A stretch of DNA of 64,000 bases from CAVQBL01 sp963710715 (GCA_963710715.1 CAVQBL010000019.1:21678-85677), one strand, 5' to 3'. Positions 49,055-59,354 are shown, numbered from the stretch's first letter. Made by a program: numbers and translations. Notes: generated by a model not told the origin, from the letters alone.

Positions 49055-51130
49055 ATGCAAACGGAATTAACCCAAAAACTCACGGCCATATTACAAAAAA
49101 ATTTCCAATTTCAAGAATTTCGACCTGGTCAATTAGAAGCAATCACCTTACTCATGACACAGGGTCGATTATTATGCATTCAACCAACTGGCCATGGTAA
49201 ATCACTTCTATACCAATTACCTGCCGTTTTACTAAATGGCATCACACTGGTTATTTCACCGCTATTAGCTTTAATGCGTGATCAACTTACGCAATTAAAA
49301 AATCGTTTCGGAATTTCTGCTGCTAGCATCAACACAGATCAAAGTGATGAAGAAAATAACGCAGCACGCTATGCAGCCAAAACCAGCCAAATTCGCATTT
49401 TATTTATTGCACCCGAACAATTGGATCACGTAGATCGTTTCGATTTTTTGCTACGCTTACCTATTGATCTATTCGTTGTAGATGAAGCACACTGCATTTC
49501 CACTTGGGGACATGATTTTCGTCCCAGCTATCGTCAAATTATAAAATTAGCACATGCTTTAGCATTAAAAAATCCAGACTTAAAACTTTTAGGCCTCACT
49601 GCAACTGCTAACAATAAAACTGAATTGGATATTAAACAACAATTAAAAATCGATCAAAAAGCAATGATTGTGCAGCGTGAAAGCATGGACAGACCTAATA
49701 TTCGACTGTCCGTCATATCTACTTCAGGAACAATCATTAAACTCGCTACATTGACATCCTTATTAAAAACATTAAATGGCAGTGGATTAATTTATTGCGC
49801 CACACGTGAAAACACTGAAATTGTTGCAGATTATTTAAGCGGACAAGGGATCAATATTGTTGCTTATCATGCCGGCATGGAAGTCCAGAAAAAACGTGAA
49901 ATACAAACAGATTTTTTGCATGACAAGTATCAAGTCATTTCCGCAACCAATGCGTTGGGAATGGGAATCGACAAAGGAAATTTACGTTTTATTATTCATT
50001 TTGATTTTCCAGGATCCATCACGGCGTATTATCAAGAAGTCGGCCGTGGAGGACGTGATGGTCTTCCTGCAGAAGGTATTTTATTGTACGACCCAACTGA
50101 CAGCAAAATTCAAAGATATTTTATTGAAGCCGCTCAACCCAATACTGCCGATTTTCGCGATGTCATGCATGCCGTGACAACAACTAAAACACCACCGAAT
50201 TTAACTTTATTAAAACGCTTAACCGGGTTGCATCCTACTCGGCTTATAGTCGTCATTGCGGAATTAGTTGAACAAGGTTTTTTAAAAAAAATCAGCCAAA
50301 ATAGAGCGCTGGTTTATCAAGTCACAAGCAAATCAGGTATTCCTAACCTGACACGCTATACTGAGCAATATAAATTAAGAAATCATGAATTAGCTGCCAT
50401 GGAAAATTACGCAAAAAACTCTAGCAAATGTTTAATGTTAATTTTGCGCACTGCACTCGGTGATAAACAAGTCCATATCTGTGGTCAATGTGGAAACTGC
50501 GTCAAAACAGTTTTCAACTCTGTTCAAGATAAAAATACTATTTTCACGATCTCTTCTTGGTTAAATCGGCGAACTGTTCCAATTACCTTATCGAAAAAAA
50601 GCAAAAAAGTCACCGCTGGCATCGCCGTTTTAGATAGCAAATTACGCTCACATGATTTTGTGAATTTCATGCGAGAACGCACGAGCCAAAATAAAATGTC
50701 AGATTCACTGACTAAACTTGTGCAAGAGTGCTTAACTGATTTAATGAATCATCATAAATTAAGCTGCATTATCCCCATTCCTTCTCGAACCTGGAGCACA
50801 AGAGACAACATCGTCACTGCTCTAGCAAATTATTTAAAAATTCCCACCCTATTGAATTTACTCCATTGGGATAAGCCTCCTGAAACACGCCAAGGAGAAT
50901 TATTAAATAACGATCAACGGCAGCATAATGTTGCACAGCGCATGCGCACAACTCTTGATAAAACACTACCTAAAGGAACAATTTTATTGTTTGATGATTA
51001 CATTGGTTCTGGCGCTACATTGAATGAAGCTGTTAGAGTTTTGCGTGAACATGCAAAACTCGAAAATGAAATTGTGCCGTTTACGATTGCTGCTGTAAAA
51101 TGGCGGCTGGGGAAGAAGGGGATGTTGTAA
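49055..51130 (+). CDS. RecQ-family DNA helicase fused to a ComF-like phosphoribosyltransferase domain
   Basis: 691 residues. The helicase core shows FRPGQLEAITLLM, Walker A PTGHGKSLLYQLP, DEAH box VVDEAHCISTWGHDFRPSY, LGLTATAN, and motif VI EVGRGGRDGLPAEG. A RecQ zinc-binding region follows (SSKCLMLIL...ICGQCGNCVK). Instead of an HRDC domain, the last 130 residues look like a ComF/PRTase domain: CIIPIPSRTWSTRDN, RQGELLNNDQRQHNVAQRM and the PRPP loop ILLFDDYIGSGATLNEAV. RecQ unwinds DNA 3' to 5' in recombination and repair; the C-terminal domain may bind a nucleotide-like ligand or DNA. radA begins 2 bases downstream, so the two may be cotranscribed. Confidence 0.88.
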   Translation: MQTELTQKLTAILQKNFQFQEFRPGQLEAITLLMTQGRLLCIQPTGHGKSLLYQLPAVLLNGITLVISPLLALMRDQLTQLKNRFGISAASINTDQSDEENNAARYAAKTSQIRILFIAPEQLDHVDRFDFLLRLPIDLFVVDEAHCISTWGHDFRPSYRQIIKLAHALALKNPDLKLLGLTATANNKTELDIKQQLKIDQKAMIVQRESMDRPNIRLSVISTSGTIIKLATLTSLLKTLNGSGLIYCATRENTEIVADYLSGQGINIVAYHAGMEVQKKREIQTDFLHDKYQVISATNALGMGIDKGNLRFIIHFDFPGSITAYYQEVGRGGRDGLPAEGILLYDPTDSKIQRYFIEAAQPNTADFRDVMHAVTTTKTPPNLTLLKRLTGLHPTRLIVVIAELVEQGFLKKISQNRALVYQVTSKSGIPNLTRYTEQYKLRNHELAAMENYAKNSSKCLMLILRTALGDKQVHICGQCGNCVKTVFNSVQDKNTIFTISSWLNRRTVPITLSKKSKKVTAGIAVLDSKLRSHDFVNFMRERTSQNKMSDSLTKLVQECLTDLMNHHKLSCIIPIPSRTWSTRDNIVTALANYLKIPTLLNLLHWDKPPETRQGELLNNDQRQHNVAQRMRTTLDKTLPKGTILLFDDYIGSGATLNEAVRVLREHAKLENEIVPFTIAAVKWRLGKKGML

Positions 51131-51132
51131 AT

Positions 51133-52505
51133 ATGGCCAAAACCAAAATCACTCACACCTGCCAAGCTTGCGGAGCTCAAACTCCCAAATGGTCGGGTCA
51201 ATGTCTAAGTTGCAATGCTTGGAATAGCATCATTGAAGAAATTACCCAAACTGCAAGCCACCCGCGTTATCAAGGTTATGCAACAGGAGAGCCTGTTATC
51301 ACCAATATGAGCGATGTTGCGCTACAAGAAGAAAGTGCTCGCATTCCTTGTGGATTAAAAGAATTAGATCGCGTGTTAGGTGGCGGATTAGTCATGGGAT
51401 CGGTTGTATTAATTGGTGGTGATCCCGGAATTGGCAAATCAACCGTTTTGTTACAAACCCTCTGTCATCTTAGCCAAGAATTAAATGTTTTATATGTCAC
51501 TGGTGAGGAATCATTACAACAAGTTACTTTACGTGCAAGACGTTTAGGATTACCGGAAGATAAATTAAATTTACTGACTGACACGCATGTAGAACGCATT
51601 TTAAAATTAGCTCAGAAAGAAAAACCGCGCGTGATTGTTGTCGATTCCATTCAAACCATGCATACCGATTTATTACAATCTGCTCCTGGAGCAGTGGGAC
51701 AAGTACGTGAAAGCGCCGCACAACTCGTAAAATTTGCTAAACAAACGGGAACTGCCTTATTTCTCGTTGGCCATGTCACCAAAGAAGGTACGCTAGCCGG
51801 CCCACGTGTGTTAGAGCACATGGTGGATACCGTTTATATTTTGAAGGTGAACAAGACAGCCGTTATCGTGTCATTCGCGCAGTCAAAAACCGTTTCGGAG
51901 CAGTGAATGAATTAGGTATTTTTGCCATGACGGATAAAGGTTTACGTGAAGTCAGCAATCCTTCGGCGATTTTTTTATCGCGCTATGAAAACCCTGTATC
52001 GGGCAGCGTCATCGTGGCAACACGTGAAGGCAGCCGCCCCTTATTAATTGAAGTTCAAGCGTTGGTTGATCAAAGTCACATGGGCAACCCACGTCGTGTG
52101 TGTGTTGGATTAGAATCGCCGCGCCTTGCGATGTTACTTGCAGTGTTAAATCGGCATGCAGGAATTGCAACGTATGACCAAGATGTATTTGTCAATGTCG
52201 TTGGCGGTGTACGTATCACAGAAACGGGCGCTGATCTTGCATTGTTGCTCGCAGTCTTATCCAGTTTACGTAATCGTCCTGTTCCACACGATACCATTAT
52301 TTTTGGCGAAATTGGTTTAGCCGGAGAAATTCGCCCTGTCCAAGGTGGACAAGAGCGTTTACGCGAAGCAGCAAAACATGGTTTTAAAAATGCCATCATC
52401 CCTCATGCAAACGCACCTAAGGGGAAAATCGATGGCATGCAAGTTTTTGCTGCGCAGTCACTGCAAAAAGCAGTAGATCATTTTAAAAATCTATTTGCCT
52501 CTTGA
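51133..52505 (+). pseudogene. radA: DNA repair protein RadA, one frameshift
   Basis: From ATG 51133 (MAKTKITHTCQACG) the zinc finger (CxxC...CLSC), Walker A GGDPGIGKSTV and Walker B VIVVDSIQTM are in one frame to about 51835. The expected TVLYFEGEQDSRYRVIRAVKNRFGAVNELGIF is then split; one missing T in the run at 51837-51840 restores it. The second frame carries the Lon-like C-terminal domain (GLAGEIRPVQGG). RadA is a RecA-like helicase in branch migration. The indel is in a homopolymer and may be sequence error. All motifs, including KNRFG, are otherwise intact. Confidence 0.88.
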
Positions 52506-53531
52506 TGATCCCATAGCAGGCTTCTCCTCTTCTGCCGCTGCTTGCACTACTGGCTTCTTTCTTGCTTCAAGCTCCTTTTTGAAACCAGTAATACCACCCT
52601 GTATTTCCCGCAAACAATCATAAAACCGATGCCCACTAAAAAGCCTATTAAATTTTGTTTTTACAAAATTATCTCTTACAACTTTTGAAAATGCAGCTAA
52701 CTTTTCATTAAATTTATCCGTACCAGCTGTTTGTTCAAGCTCCTCTTTGAGTTTCGCGAGTTGCAATACAACATCTGCCCTAGTCTGATAATCACCTTTT
52801 TTTTCTGTCTGCTTTGTTGCTAAATAGCTTAACATTTCACGCATACCTGAATTAACTCTGTCCCACTGGAGACCCTCAAGCCACTTATTTCGATTATTTA
52901 GATGTTCTATCTGCTGATTAATAAGTTTTTCCGCCCACTGATGTGGATCTGTTTTTGAATCGCGCTCTGGCTGCGGGATTAGGCGCTTCATTATATCAAT
53001 CAAAACTAACTTAACTTCATCTCTTTTTTTACCCAAAGCTAACCTAACTTTTTCTTCTTTTTCTTCTTGAATGCTCTTTCCTAAAGCATTAAAAGCATTT
53101 ACTAAGCATTCAAGCGCTTTGACGCAACGTAAATTACTATCCACATCAGCCGCTACTACAAGTTTGTCACTCAATAGATCGTTACCAAGGCAAGAACCCA
53201 TCTTAAAATTATCATCACTTGATAAAGACTAAGGATCCTTAACTCGCCAATATGCATCAAGAGCAATTCGACAGGCTGATGTTTTAGGTATAGTAACTTT
53301 ATTCGACATAAAATCATCCCAGAAGAAATTTCCGATATGAGCATAAGATACGTTTTCATCTAATGGAGTGATCTTCTCAAATGGTGATGACTTTAATTTA
53401 CTATCTAAATCTTCGATTTCTTTAGACGATAACCCCAAAGATGTTTTCAGCACATCATAATACTTGTGTAGTTTTTCCCCAGCTTTATAAAATAAAAGAT
53501 AACGCGCCATAGACATATCTCCCCTATTCAA
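52491..53531 (-). pseudogene. helical protein of unknown function interrupted by an in-frame amber codon
   Basis: Two frames in the same register (53229-53531 and 52491-53201) are separated only by a TAG at 53229 followed by SLSSDDNFKMGSCLG, so they form one gene of about 345 codons. The N-terminal part (MARYLLFYKAGEKLHKYYDV) and the C-terminal part (helical, Lys/Glu-rich, ending in a Gln/Ala/Glu-rich tail) are unrecognised. No signal peptide. A single nonsense change, TAG for CAG, TGG, GAG or AAG, would explain it. The mutated gene, readthrough and error are not distinguishable here. Its 3' end overlaps the radA stop by 15 bases in a convergent arrangement. Confidence 0.55.
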
Positions 53532-53744
53532 TTAATTTTGTATCTTTGCTTATACATTAAGTATATCAAGCACACCTTAAGAAAGTATTAGCAATAGGAA
53601 TGACAACGCTTCTCTACGATAAAAGTCATTGAAAAGTAATAAAATTCTGAATTAGCGGGAAAATATTTTCGAGGAAACTGGCTATGCCATCTTACTTACT
53701 TAGACGAGTAGACTGACTGACATTGCAGAATCTCTATTCAGCTT

Positions 53745-54980
53745 TCACGAAGGGATGACTCCGGTTTCTTTTAAGTCTCTAAAAGTAATCCTCCATCCGG
53801 AAATATTTTTAAAAAACTCAGAAATCTTATCCATTATTGCAGGGGAACAAGTAAAAAAATTATCTCGATATTTACCTGAAAAATTCTCACTCACGTAATA
53901 AGACTTTTTGATAAACCCTAAAGATTTTTTTTCAATAAACGCAACTGGCTTAGGAATGGGTATAACAAAATGATGCAACTTCTGCGCGAGACGCCATGCT
54001 TGCACAGCTCTTGATGGGCAAAAAGGTAATGTGATTTTAGGTTGATATCTTTTGACTATAAATTCACGCTCATCTAATGTTATCTTTACTGAAAGCTCTT
54101 TTTCTGCCGCATCATTAAATGCAATCTCTGGATTGCTTAAGAACCGAATAAATTCAGGGGATGCATAGCTTCTATCATATACTCCACGTGTTCGACCTTT
54201 AATTCGAGAAAAATCCGTACAATTTTCAAAAATTTTTCTTTGCCTTCTTTGCCAGCCTTTTTTATCTCGCAACGCAATTAAAGAAATCAGTTTAGCGTAA
54301 TCTTCTTTTTTTAACGACCACCCGCGAAGTTGTGCATAATATTGAAATAAGGGTTCAATATACGCTCTGATTTCAAAACCCATCCTTGCGAGAAAATTGG
54401 CAAAATTAGTCATGTTCATTTCTTTAAAAAACGCGGGATCGAATTTTTCAACCATTTCACCATCAATTGTATAAATATCTTGGTCTCTTATGAGGTAATT
54501 TTTAAGATTACAACCATTTTGCTGTATTCCTACTGAATGTAGCTCAGCAAATTTAGCTATCATTAATCGCATGACGGGAAGTATCTCTTCAACATTATTT
54601 TTATTTCTCCATATTGCGTCAAATGTTTTTACATTTAATATTCTTTCATATAACACAACATAAATTCGTTTATCTTCACATGCCCCACAATAATATATTT
54701 CAGAAGTTAAAATTTTATTGTCCTGCATTAACCGAATGCCATTAGCATCTTCATCCATGCTAGATTTTCCGTGCCGCAAATTAAAAAATATTTTTGCAAC
54801 CACCGGTTTATCTTGCCAAACACCAAATGCAATTAATAGATGCTCCGGCATGATGCTCACAGCTTCTTGGCCAAAAAATATTTGTTTATTGGGCAAATGC
54901 AGGTGGAATGGCGTTATGCATAAAGAGCGCGCAGAGCAAAGATTTTCAAATGTTAGGTTGATCGAGTTATTTAAATTCAT
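53745..54980 (-). CDS. protein with two LPS-kinase/InaA-like (kinase-fold) regions
   Basis: 411 residues, no signal peptide. The first half has a kinase-like pattern: KPVVAKIFFNLRHGKSSMDED (Lys anchor), IYVVLYERI, then AELHSVGIQQNGCNLKNYLI and IYTIDGEMV, equivalent to the catalytic loop and DFG of Kdo/heptose kinases. The usual catalytic Asp is replaced in NGCNLKN, so this half may be inactive. The second half (ITLDEREFIVKRYQP, CPSRAVQAWRLAQKL, IPIPKPVAFIEKKSLGFIKKSYYVSE) matches the N-lobe of InaA/WaaP kinases but stops before a catalytic loop. It could modify LPS or act as a pseudokinase. Confidence 0.6.
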   Translation of the reverse strand: MNLNNSINLTFENLCSARSLCITPFHLHLPNKQIFFGQEAVSIMPEHLLIAFGVWQDKPVVAKIFFNLRHGKSSMDEDANGIRLMQDNKILTSEIYYCGACEDKRIYVVLYERILNVKTFDAIWRNKNNVEEILPVMRLMIAKFAELHSVGIQQNGCNLKNYLIRDQDIYTIDGEMVEKFDPAFFKEMNMTNFANFLARMGFEIRAYIEPLFQYYAQLRGWSLKKEDYAKLISLIALRDKKGWQRRQRKIFENCTDFSRIKGRTRGVYDRSYASPEFIRFLSNPEIAFNDAAEKELSVKITLDEREFIVKRYQPKITLPFCPSRAVQAWRLAQKLHHFVIPIPKPVAFIEKKSLGFIKKSYYVSENFSGKYRDNFFTCSPAIMDKISEFFKNISGWRITFRDLKETGVIPS

Positions 54981-55040
54981 TTAAATCACCATTTTATGTT
55001 TTTTATTCTATTTAACTATTCACGATTCTTATAAAAAGAA

Positions 55041-55180
55041 CTCATCATTGCGAGCCATGCGCTCTTTATTGGGCCCCAGCTAAAAGCATGCTGGGGTAAA
55101 CTCCGCAATCCAGGACAACGTTTATTTTAACGCCGCTCTGGATTGCTTCGTCGCGAAGAGCACGCTCCTCGCAATGACGG
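55041..55180. repeat. CGTCATTGCGAG-family palindromic repeat, second long copy
   Basis: Bounded by ctcatcattgcgag and ctcgcaatgacgg. Its right 42 bases equal those of the copy at 48871-48990. The middle differs and includes its own hairpin (ccccagc/gctgggg, 55075-55097). It lies upstream of the minus-strand kinase-like gene and directly downstream of alr. Confidence 0.75.
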
Positions 55181-55182
55181 CA

Positions 55183-56261
55183 CTACTCCTTCACCACCAC
55201 CCTCACCCTCTGCGTAATCCGCGTCAGCAATTCATACGCCGTGGTTTCACTGTGCTCTGCAACCACTTCAACAGGTAAACCGGGACCCCATAATAAAACT
55301 GGATCACCGACTTTGGCTTCTGGTTGCGTACGCAAATCAACAGTTAACATATCCATAGAAACACGACCGATCAGTGGGCAATAACGACCATTCACTAAAA
55401 CTGGCGCGCCATTTTTAACATGACGAGGATAACCATCGCCATAACCAATACCCACGATACCAATGCGCATATCTTCAGGACACGTATACGTTCCGCCATA
55501 ACCCACTCGCGCGCCTTTAACAGCATGATGCGTAGCAATTAATTCAGAACTTAAAATCATGACGGGCTGCAAATGATGCTCAACACCTCTGTGTCCTGGA
55601 AAAGGTGACGCACCATAAAGCATAATTCCCGGTCGCACCCAATCGGCATGCGCAGAGGGCCACGCAATAATTCCTGCGGAATTTGCTAGGCTGCGCGGTC
55701 CAGTAAAATTTTTTGTTACAGAATTAAAGGTTTCAATTTGATGTAATGTCGGTGCTTTTTCAAGTGAATCTGCTTCAGCAAAATGTGTCATTAATCCAAG
55801 CGGTTTGGTAACCGCTTGGCAATGCATCAAACGCTTATAGCTTTCTCTGCATCTGCGACATCAAAACCCAAACGATGCATGCCCGTATTGATTTTCATCC
55901 ACACGGGTAAAGGTTTTGTTGTCTCATGTTTTTCTAGAATATCAATTTGCTCATGGTGATGCACAACCAAAGTGAAATCATGGGCAACTGCTTTAGGTAA
56001 TTCGTCTGCATTAAATAATCCTTCCATTAGGACAATTGGATTTTTTACTCCAACAAATCTGAGATGCAAACCTTCTTCCAAAGAAGCCACGCCAAATCCT
56101 TCCACTTCTTGCAATGCTAATCCAATACGCTCAATGCCATGGCCATAAGCATTAGACTTTATCATGGCTAAAACAGAACACGTCGGAGCCATTTTTCTCA
56201 CTTGCTGAAGGTTATGTCGCAAGGCAGTAAAATCAATTGTAATTTGTGCTGGACGGCTCAT
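55183..56261 (-). pseudogene. alr: alanine racemase, one frameshift
   Basis: Two segments (55827-56261 and 55183-55830) give a full Alr of about 360 codons. The PLP lysine is in MIKSNAYGHG, and the WMKINTGMHRLGFD barrel region is in the first segment. The second holds LANSAGIIAW, WVRPGIMLYG, the catalytic Tyr in RVGYGGTYTCPE, GYGDGYPRHV and GRVSMDMLTVDL. One missing T (GCTTAT read as GCTAT, near 55838) breaks the frame at EKA/YKRLMHCQ. It makes D-Ala for peptidoglycan. Adjacent dnaB also carries indels, so sequence error is plausible. Confidence 0.88.
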
Positions 56262-56266
56262 AATGT

Positions 56267-57660
56267 TTAATACGCATGACGAGTAAAATTTTCAAAACAC
56301 GTATATTGACCTAAGAAAGTTAAACGCACTTTACCAATGGGGCCATTACGCTGTTTAGCAATAATAATTTCTGCTGTGCCTTTATCAGGTGTATTTTCGT
56401 TATAAACTTCATCACGATAAATAAACACAATCAAGATCCGCATCTTGTTCAATTGCGCCTGATTCACGTAAATCTGACATCACCGGACGTTTATCTGCAC
56501 GTTGCTCTAAACTGCGATTTAATTGCGATAAAGCAATCACAGGAACTTTTAATTCTTTCGCTAAACTTTTTAATGCACGCGAAATTTCAGAAATTTCTGC
56601 AGTTCGATTTTCATTAAATCCTGGCACTTGCATTAATTGCAAATAATCCACAACAATTAAGCCTAATTTTCCTTGTTCTTTTGCCAAACGCCTGGCACGT
56701 GCACGCAACTCTGCTGGACTTAAAGCAGGTGCATCGTCAATAAATAAAGGTGCTTCTGACAACATACTCACCGTTGAACTGATACGCGGCCAATCTTCAT
56801 CGCGCAACTTACCTGTGCGAATGCGTAGCTGATCAATACGACACAAAGAGGATAGCAAACGCATCACGATCGCTTCTCCTGGCATTTCCATACTGAAAAT
56901 TAATACGGGCAATTTACTTTTAATAACGACATGTTCAGCAATATTCATTGCATAGGTGGTTTTACCCATGGAAGGGCGACCTGCAATGATAACTAAATCA
57001 GACGGTTGCAGACCCGATGTCATTTCATCAAAATCATGATAACCCGTAGGAACACCGGTAATGGGATCATCCGATTGGGATAAGGTATCAATTCTCTCCA
57101 TGGTTTTAGCGAGGAATTCTTTGACGCTAGCAGGACCTCCAGCACGCGCCACCTTGTTCACTGATTGAAAAAACCTGACGCTCTGCTACATCTAATAATT
57201 CTGCTGTGCTACGACCTTGTGGATTAAAAGCATTGCCGGCAATATCATTTGCCGCTGCAATTAATTGTCGCAGCGTTGAACGCTCGCGTACGATATCCGC
57301 ATATGCAGCAATATTTGCAGCGCTTGGAGTATTATTTGCGAGTTCAAACAAATAGACTTCACCACCCGCATTGTCTAATTCATGAATTTCACGCAGTGCT
57401 TCTGATACAGTGAGTACATCTAGCGGTTGGTTTTTTTCAGATAGTTTTGCCATTACCCGATAAATCAAGCGATGATCATAGCGATAAAAATCATCTTCGC
57501 GAATACGATCTGCAATTTGATCCCAGGCACGATTATCTAACATCAAGCCACCCAACACAGATTGCTCAGCCTCAATAGAATGCGGCGGAACTTTTAACTT
57601 ATCCGCGTCAGGAGTCGGAGTGTTAAATCTCTTAGTTGAGGTACGTGTTTCCATGGACAA
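56267..57660 (-). pseudogene. dnaB: replicative DNA helicase DnaB, two frameshifts
   Basis: Three segments cover DnaB. The N-terminal domain (PPHSIEAEQSVLGGLMLDNRAW) ends near AERQVFSISEQ. The RecA-like helicase segment has GRPSMGKTTYAMNIAEHV (Walker A), VDYLQLM, ALSQLNRSLEQRADKRP and DLRESGAIEQDADL, and the C-terminal segment is VFIYRDEVYNENT / IAKQRNGPIGKVRLTF. Frame changes occur near 57145 (one extra G) and 56432 (one extra base in GATCTTGATTGTG). DnaB is essential in nearly all bacteria, so these two indels are most simply sequence errors. The gene sits between rplI and alr as in many gammaproteobacteria. Confidence 0.9.
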
Positions 57661-57712
57661 CTCTTACCTCCTCTCCCATCCCCCTCCAAAACAGTGGAGG
57701 AGAGGGCGATTA

Positions 57713-58165
57713 CTACGCTTCAGCTACCACATTTACTTTAATAACAGCACTCACATCACTGTGCAATGCAAGTGTAATCTCGTATTCGCCCATCTGACGA
57801 ATTGGGCCAGTTGGTAAATCAATTTCACTTTTCGCGATAGTGAATCCTGCTTTAGCCAATGCTTCTGCAATGTCACGTGTGCTAATCGAACCAAATAATT
57901 TACCTTCTTCACCCACTTTCGCAGCAACCGTAATAACACCCAATGATTCGCATGTTTGCTTTCTCGCTAATGCTGCTTTGACTTGTTCTGCTGCAATTTT
58001 CTCAAACTCAGCACGGCGCGCTTCGAACTTTTTAATGTTCTCTGGCGTTGCATAAACTGCTTTTTCTTGAGGGATAAGATAGTTACGCCCATAGCCAGGC
58101 TTCACATTCACTGCATCGCCCAACTTACCTAAATTACGAACTTTTTCAAGTAATATAACTTCCAC
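57713..58165 (-). CDS. rplI: 50S ribosomal protein L9
   Basis: 150 residues: N-terminal domain MEVILLEKVRNLGKLGDAVNVKPGYGRNYLIPQ, the long connecting helix, then the C-terminal domain (KLFGSISTRDIAEAL, LPTGPIRQMGEYEITLALHSDV). Usual length. L9 binds domain V of 23S rRNA and its long helix bridges ribosomes. It is flanked by dnaB and by the DUF2232 membrane protein; the latter between rpsR and rplI is a common variant. Confidence 0.97.
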   Translation of the reverse strand: MEVILLEKVRNLGKLGDAVNVKPGYGRNYLIPQEKAVYATPENIKKFEARRAEFEKIAAEQVKAALARKQTCESLGVITVAAKVGEEGKLFGSISTRDIAEALAKAGFTIAKSEIDLPTGPIRQMGEYEITLALHSDVSAVIKVNVVAEA

Positions 58166-58171
58166 GTTGAT

Positions 58172-59095
58172 TCACCTCTTATTGACTAACCGTTTACGAA
58201 AATCTAACCACGTATCCAACAATCCCACAAATGCCACAACCATAAAACCCAACTGAGGAACGAGTATGAGTCCTAAATAAACAAAGGCTAGCAATAGCCA
58301 AGCCATGTTAGTAACCACTACTACGCAATGCAACAAACTCAATCCTGCTGCACAAAATATCATATACATAACAGGTATAATATCTAAGCTTAACTTATTC
58401 CCAAAATAAGAGAATATTACCCCTATAATAAATACAATTCCTGCAATGTGGCTCAGGCGAATTTGATGTAACTCTTTACGCAGCCCACCTGGATTAAACA
58501 TCGCTGCCTGCCACCATCGAGCTAACAGCAATTGCAGTAAAGAATTAAAAAATACACCTGCAGCAGCAAACCCTGTTGCATAAACTGCATAATGATTTGC
58601 AAAAGCTGCCATCTGCGTTTGCATATCTTTAGGAGATATTCCCGTTCCCCCAAATAAATCTTTTACCGAAAAAGCTTTAAAATATGCCATGATCTCTGCT
58701 TGCCACCACACCTGAATATCAGGGTTAAAAATATGTACCCCACTAATAAACACTATACCTATGAATATTGTCAGCTCGAGAACAAAATTCCAATTACTAT
58801 ACTCGCGCAATAACACGGCAAATATCCACGTCAATAAATTACTTGCCAGCACGACGCACAGAAAGATAATTGTCGTCTGTTCTAAGTCGGCCAGATGCGT
58901 AAAGTAAAACAAGTAAGGGGCCGTAGCTGCAATAAACACTAAGCCGCCTTCCACCGCACCTTTACGTAACGTCACTAACCCAGCAATCAAAACACTGATA
59001 GTACCCAACCATGGAATAAACGTGAGTACGAAAGCTATCCCCATCGCTAACAGACGGTTCTGAAGCACAAGCTGGGTAAAGCGACGTAGAAACAT
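58172..59095 (-). CDS. DUF2232-family membrane protein
   Basis: 307 residues with about eight hydrophobic segments (LLAMGIAFVLTFIPWLGTIS, VFIAATAPYLFYF, FLCVVLASNLLTWIFAVLL, LELTIFIGIVFISGVHIF, and others to the C-terminus) and one polar loop near 150. Position between rpsR and rplI, length and hydropathy fit the YybS/DUF2232 family found at this locus in many bacteria. Function unknown. It is 6 bases from rplI and 16 from rpsR. Confidence 0.75.
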   Translation of the reverse strand: MFLRRFTQLVLQNRLLAMGIAFVLTFIPWLGTISVLIAGLVTLRKGAVEGGLVFIAATAPYLFYFTHLADLEQTTIIFLCVVLASNLLTWIFAVLLREYSNWNFVLELTIFIGIVFISGVHIFNPDIQVWWQAEIMAYFKAFSVKDLFGGTGISPKDMQTQMAAFANHYAVYATGFAAAGVFFNSLLQLLLARWWQAAMFNPGGLRKELHQIRLSHIAGIVFIIGVIFSYFGNKLSLDIIPVMYMIFCAAGLSLLHCVVVVTNMAWLLLAFVYLGLILVPQLGFMVVAFVGLLDTWLDFRKRLVNKR

Positions 59096-59111
59096 GTCAG
59101 TATTTTATTAT

Positions 59112-59336
59112 TTAGTGTTTATCACTATAAGGCAGTAACGCTAAATAACGCGCCAGCTTAATCGCCGTGGCTAGCATGCGTTGATAACGTGCTTTGGTTC
59201 CTGTGATACGACTCGGAACAATCTTTCCGCTCTCAGTAATAAATTTTCTGAGGAGATTCACATCCTTATAGTCAACGGATTTGAGCTTATTACTCGTAAA
59301 ATAACAAAACTTTTTACGTCTGAAATGAGTAGCCAT
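59112..59336 (-). CDS. rpsR: 30S ribosomal protein S18
   Basis: 74 residues with the S18 signature: CYFTSNKLKSVDYKDVNLLRKFITESGKIVPSRITGTKARYQRMLATAIKLARYLALLPY, here given in pieces: start FRRKKFCYFTSNK, middle VDYKDVNLLRKFITESG, end KARYQRMLATAIKLARYLA. It binds 16S rRNA with S6 on the platform. It follows rpsF by 18 bases. Confidence 0.97.
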   Translation of the reverse strand: MATHFRRKKFCYFTSNKLKSVDYKDVNLLRKFITESGKIVPSRITGTKARYQRMLATAIKLARYLALLPYSDKH

Positions 59337-59354
59337 AGTAACCTCTCTCTGCTA

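Noticed and set aside
57667..57709. Hairpin between rplI and dnaB as a terminator.
   Set aside because: The two C-rich and G-rich runs pair only over about seven bases and there is no T-run.
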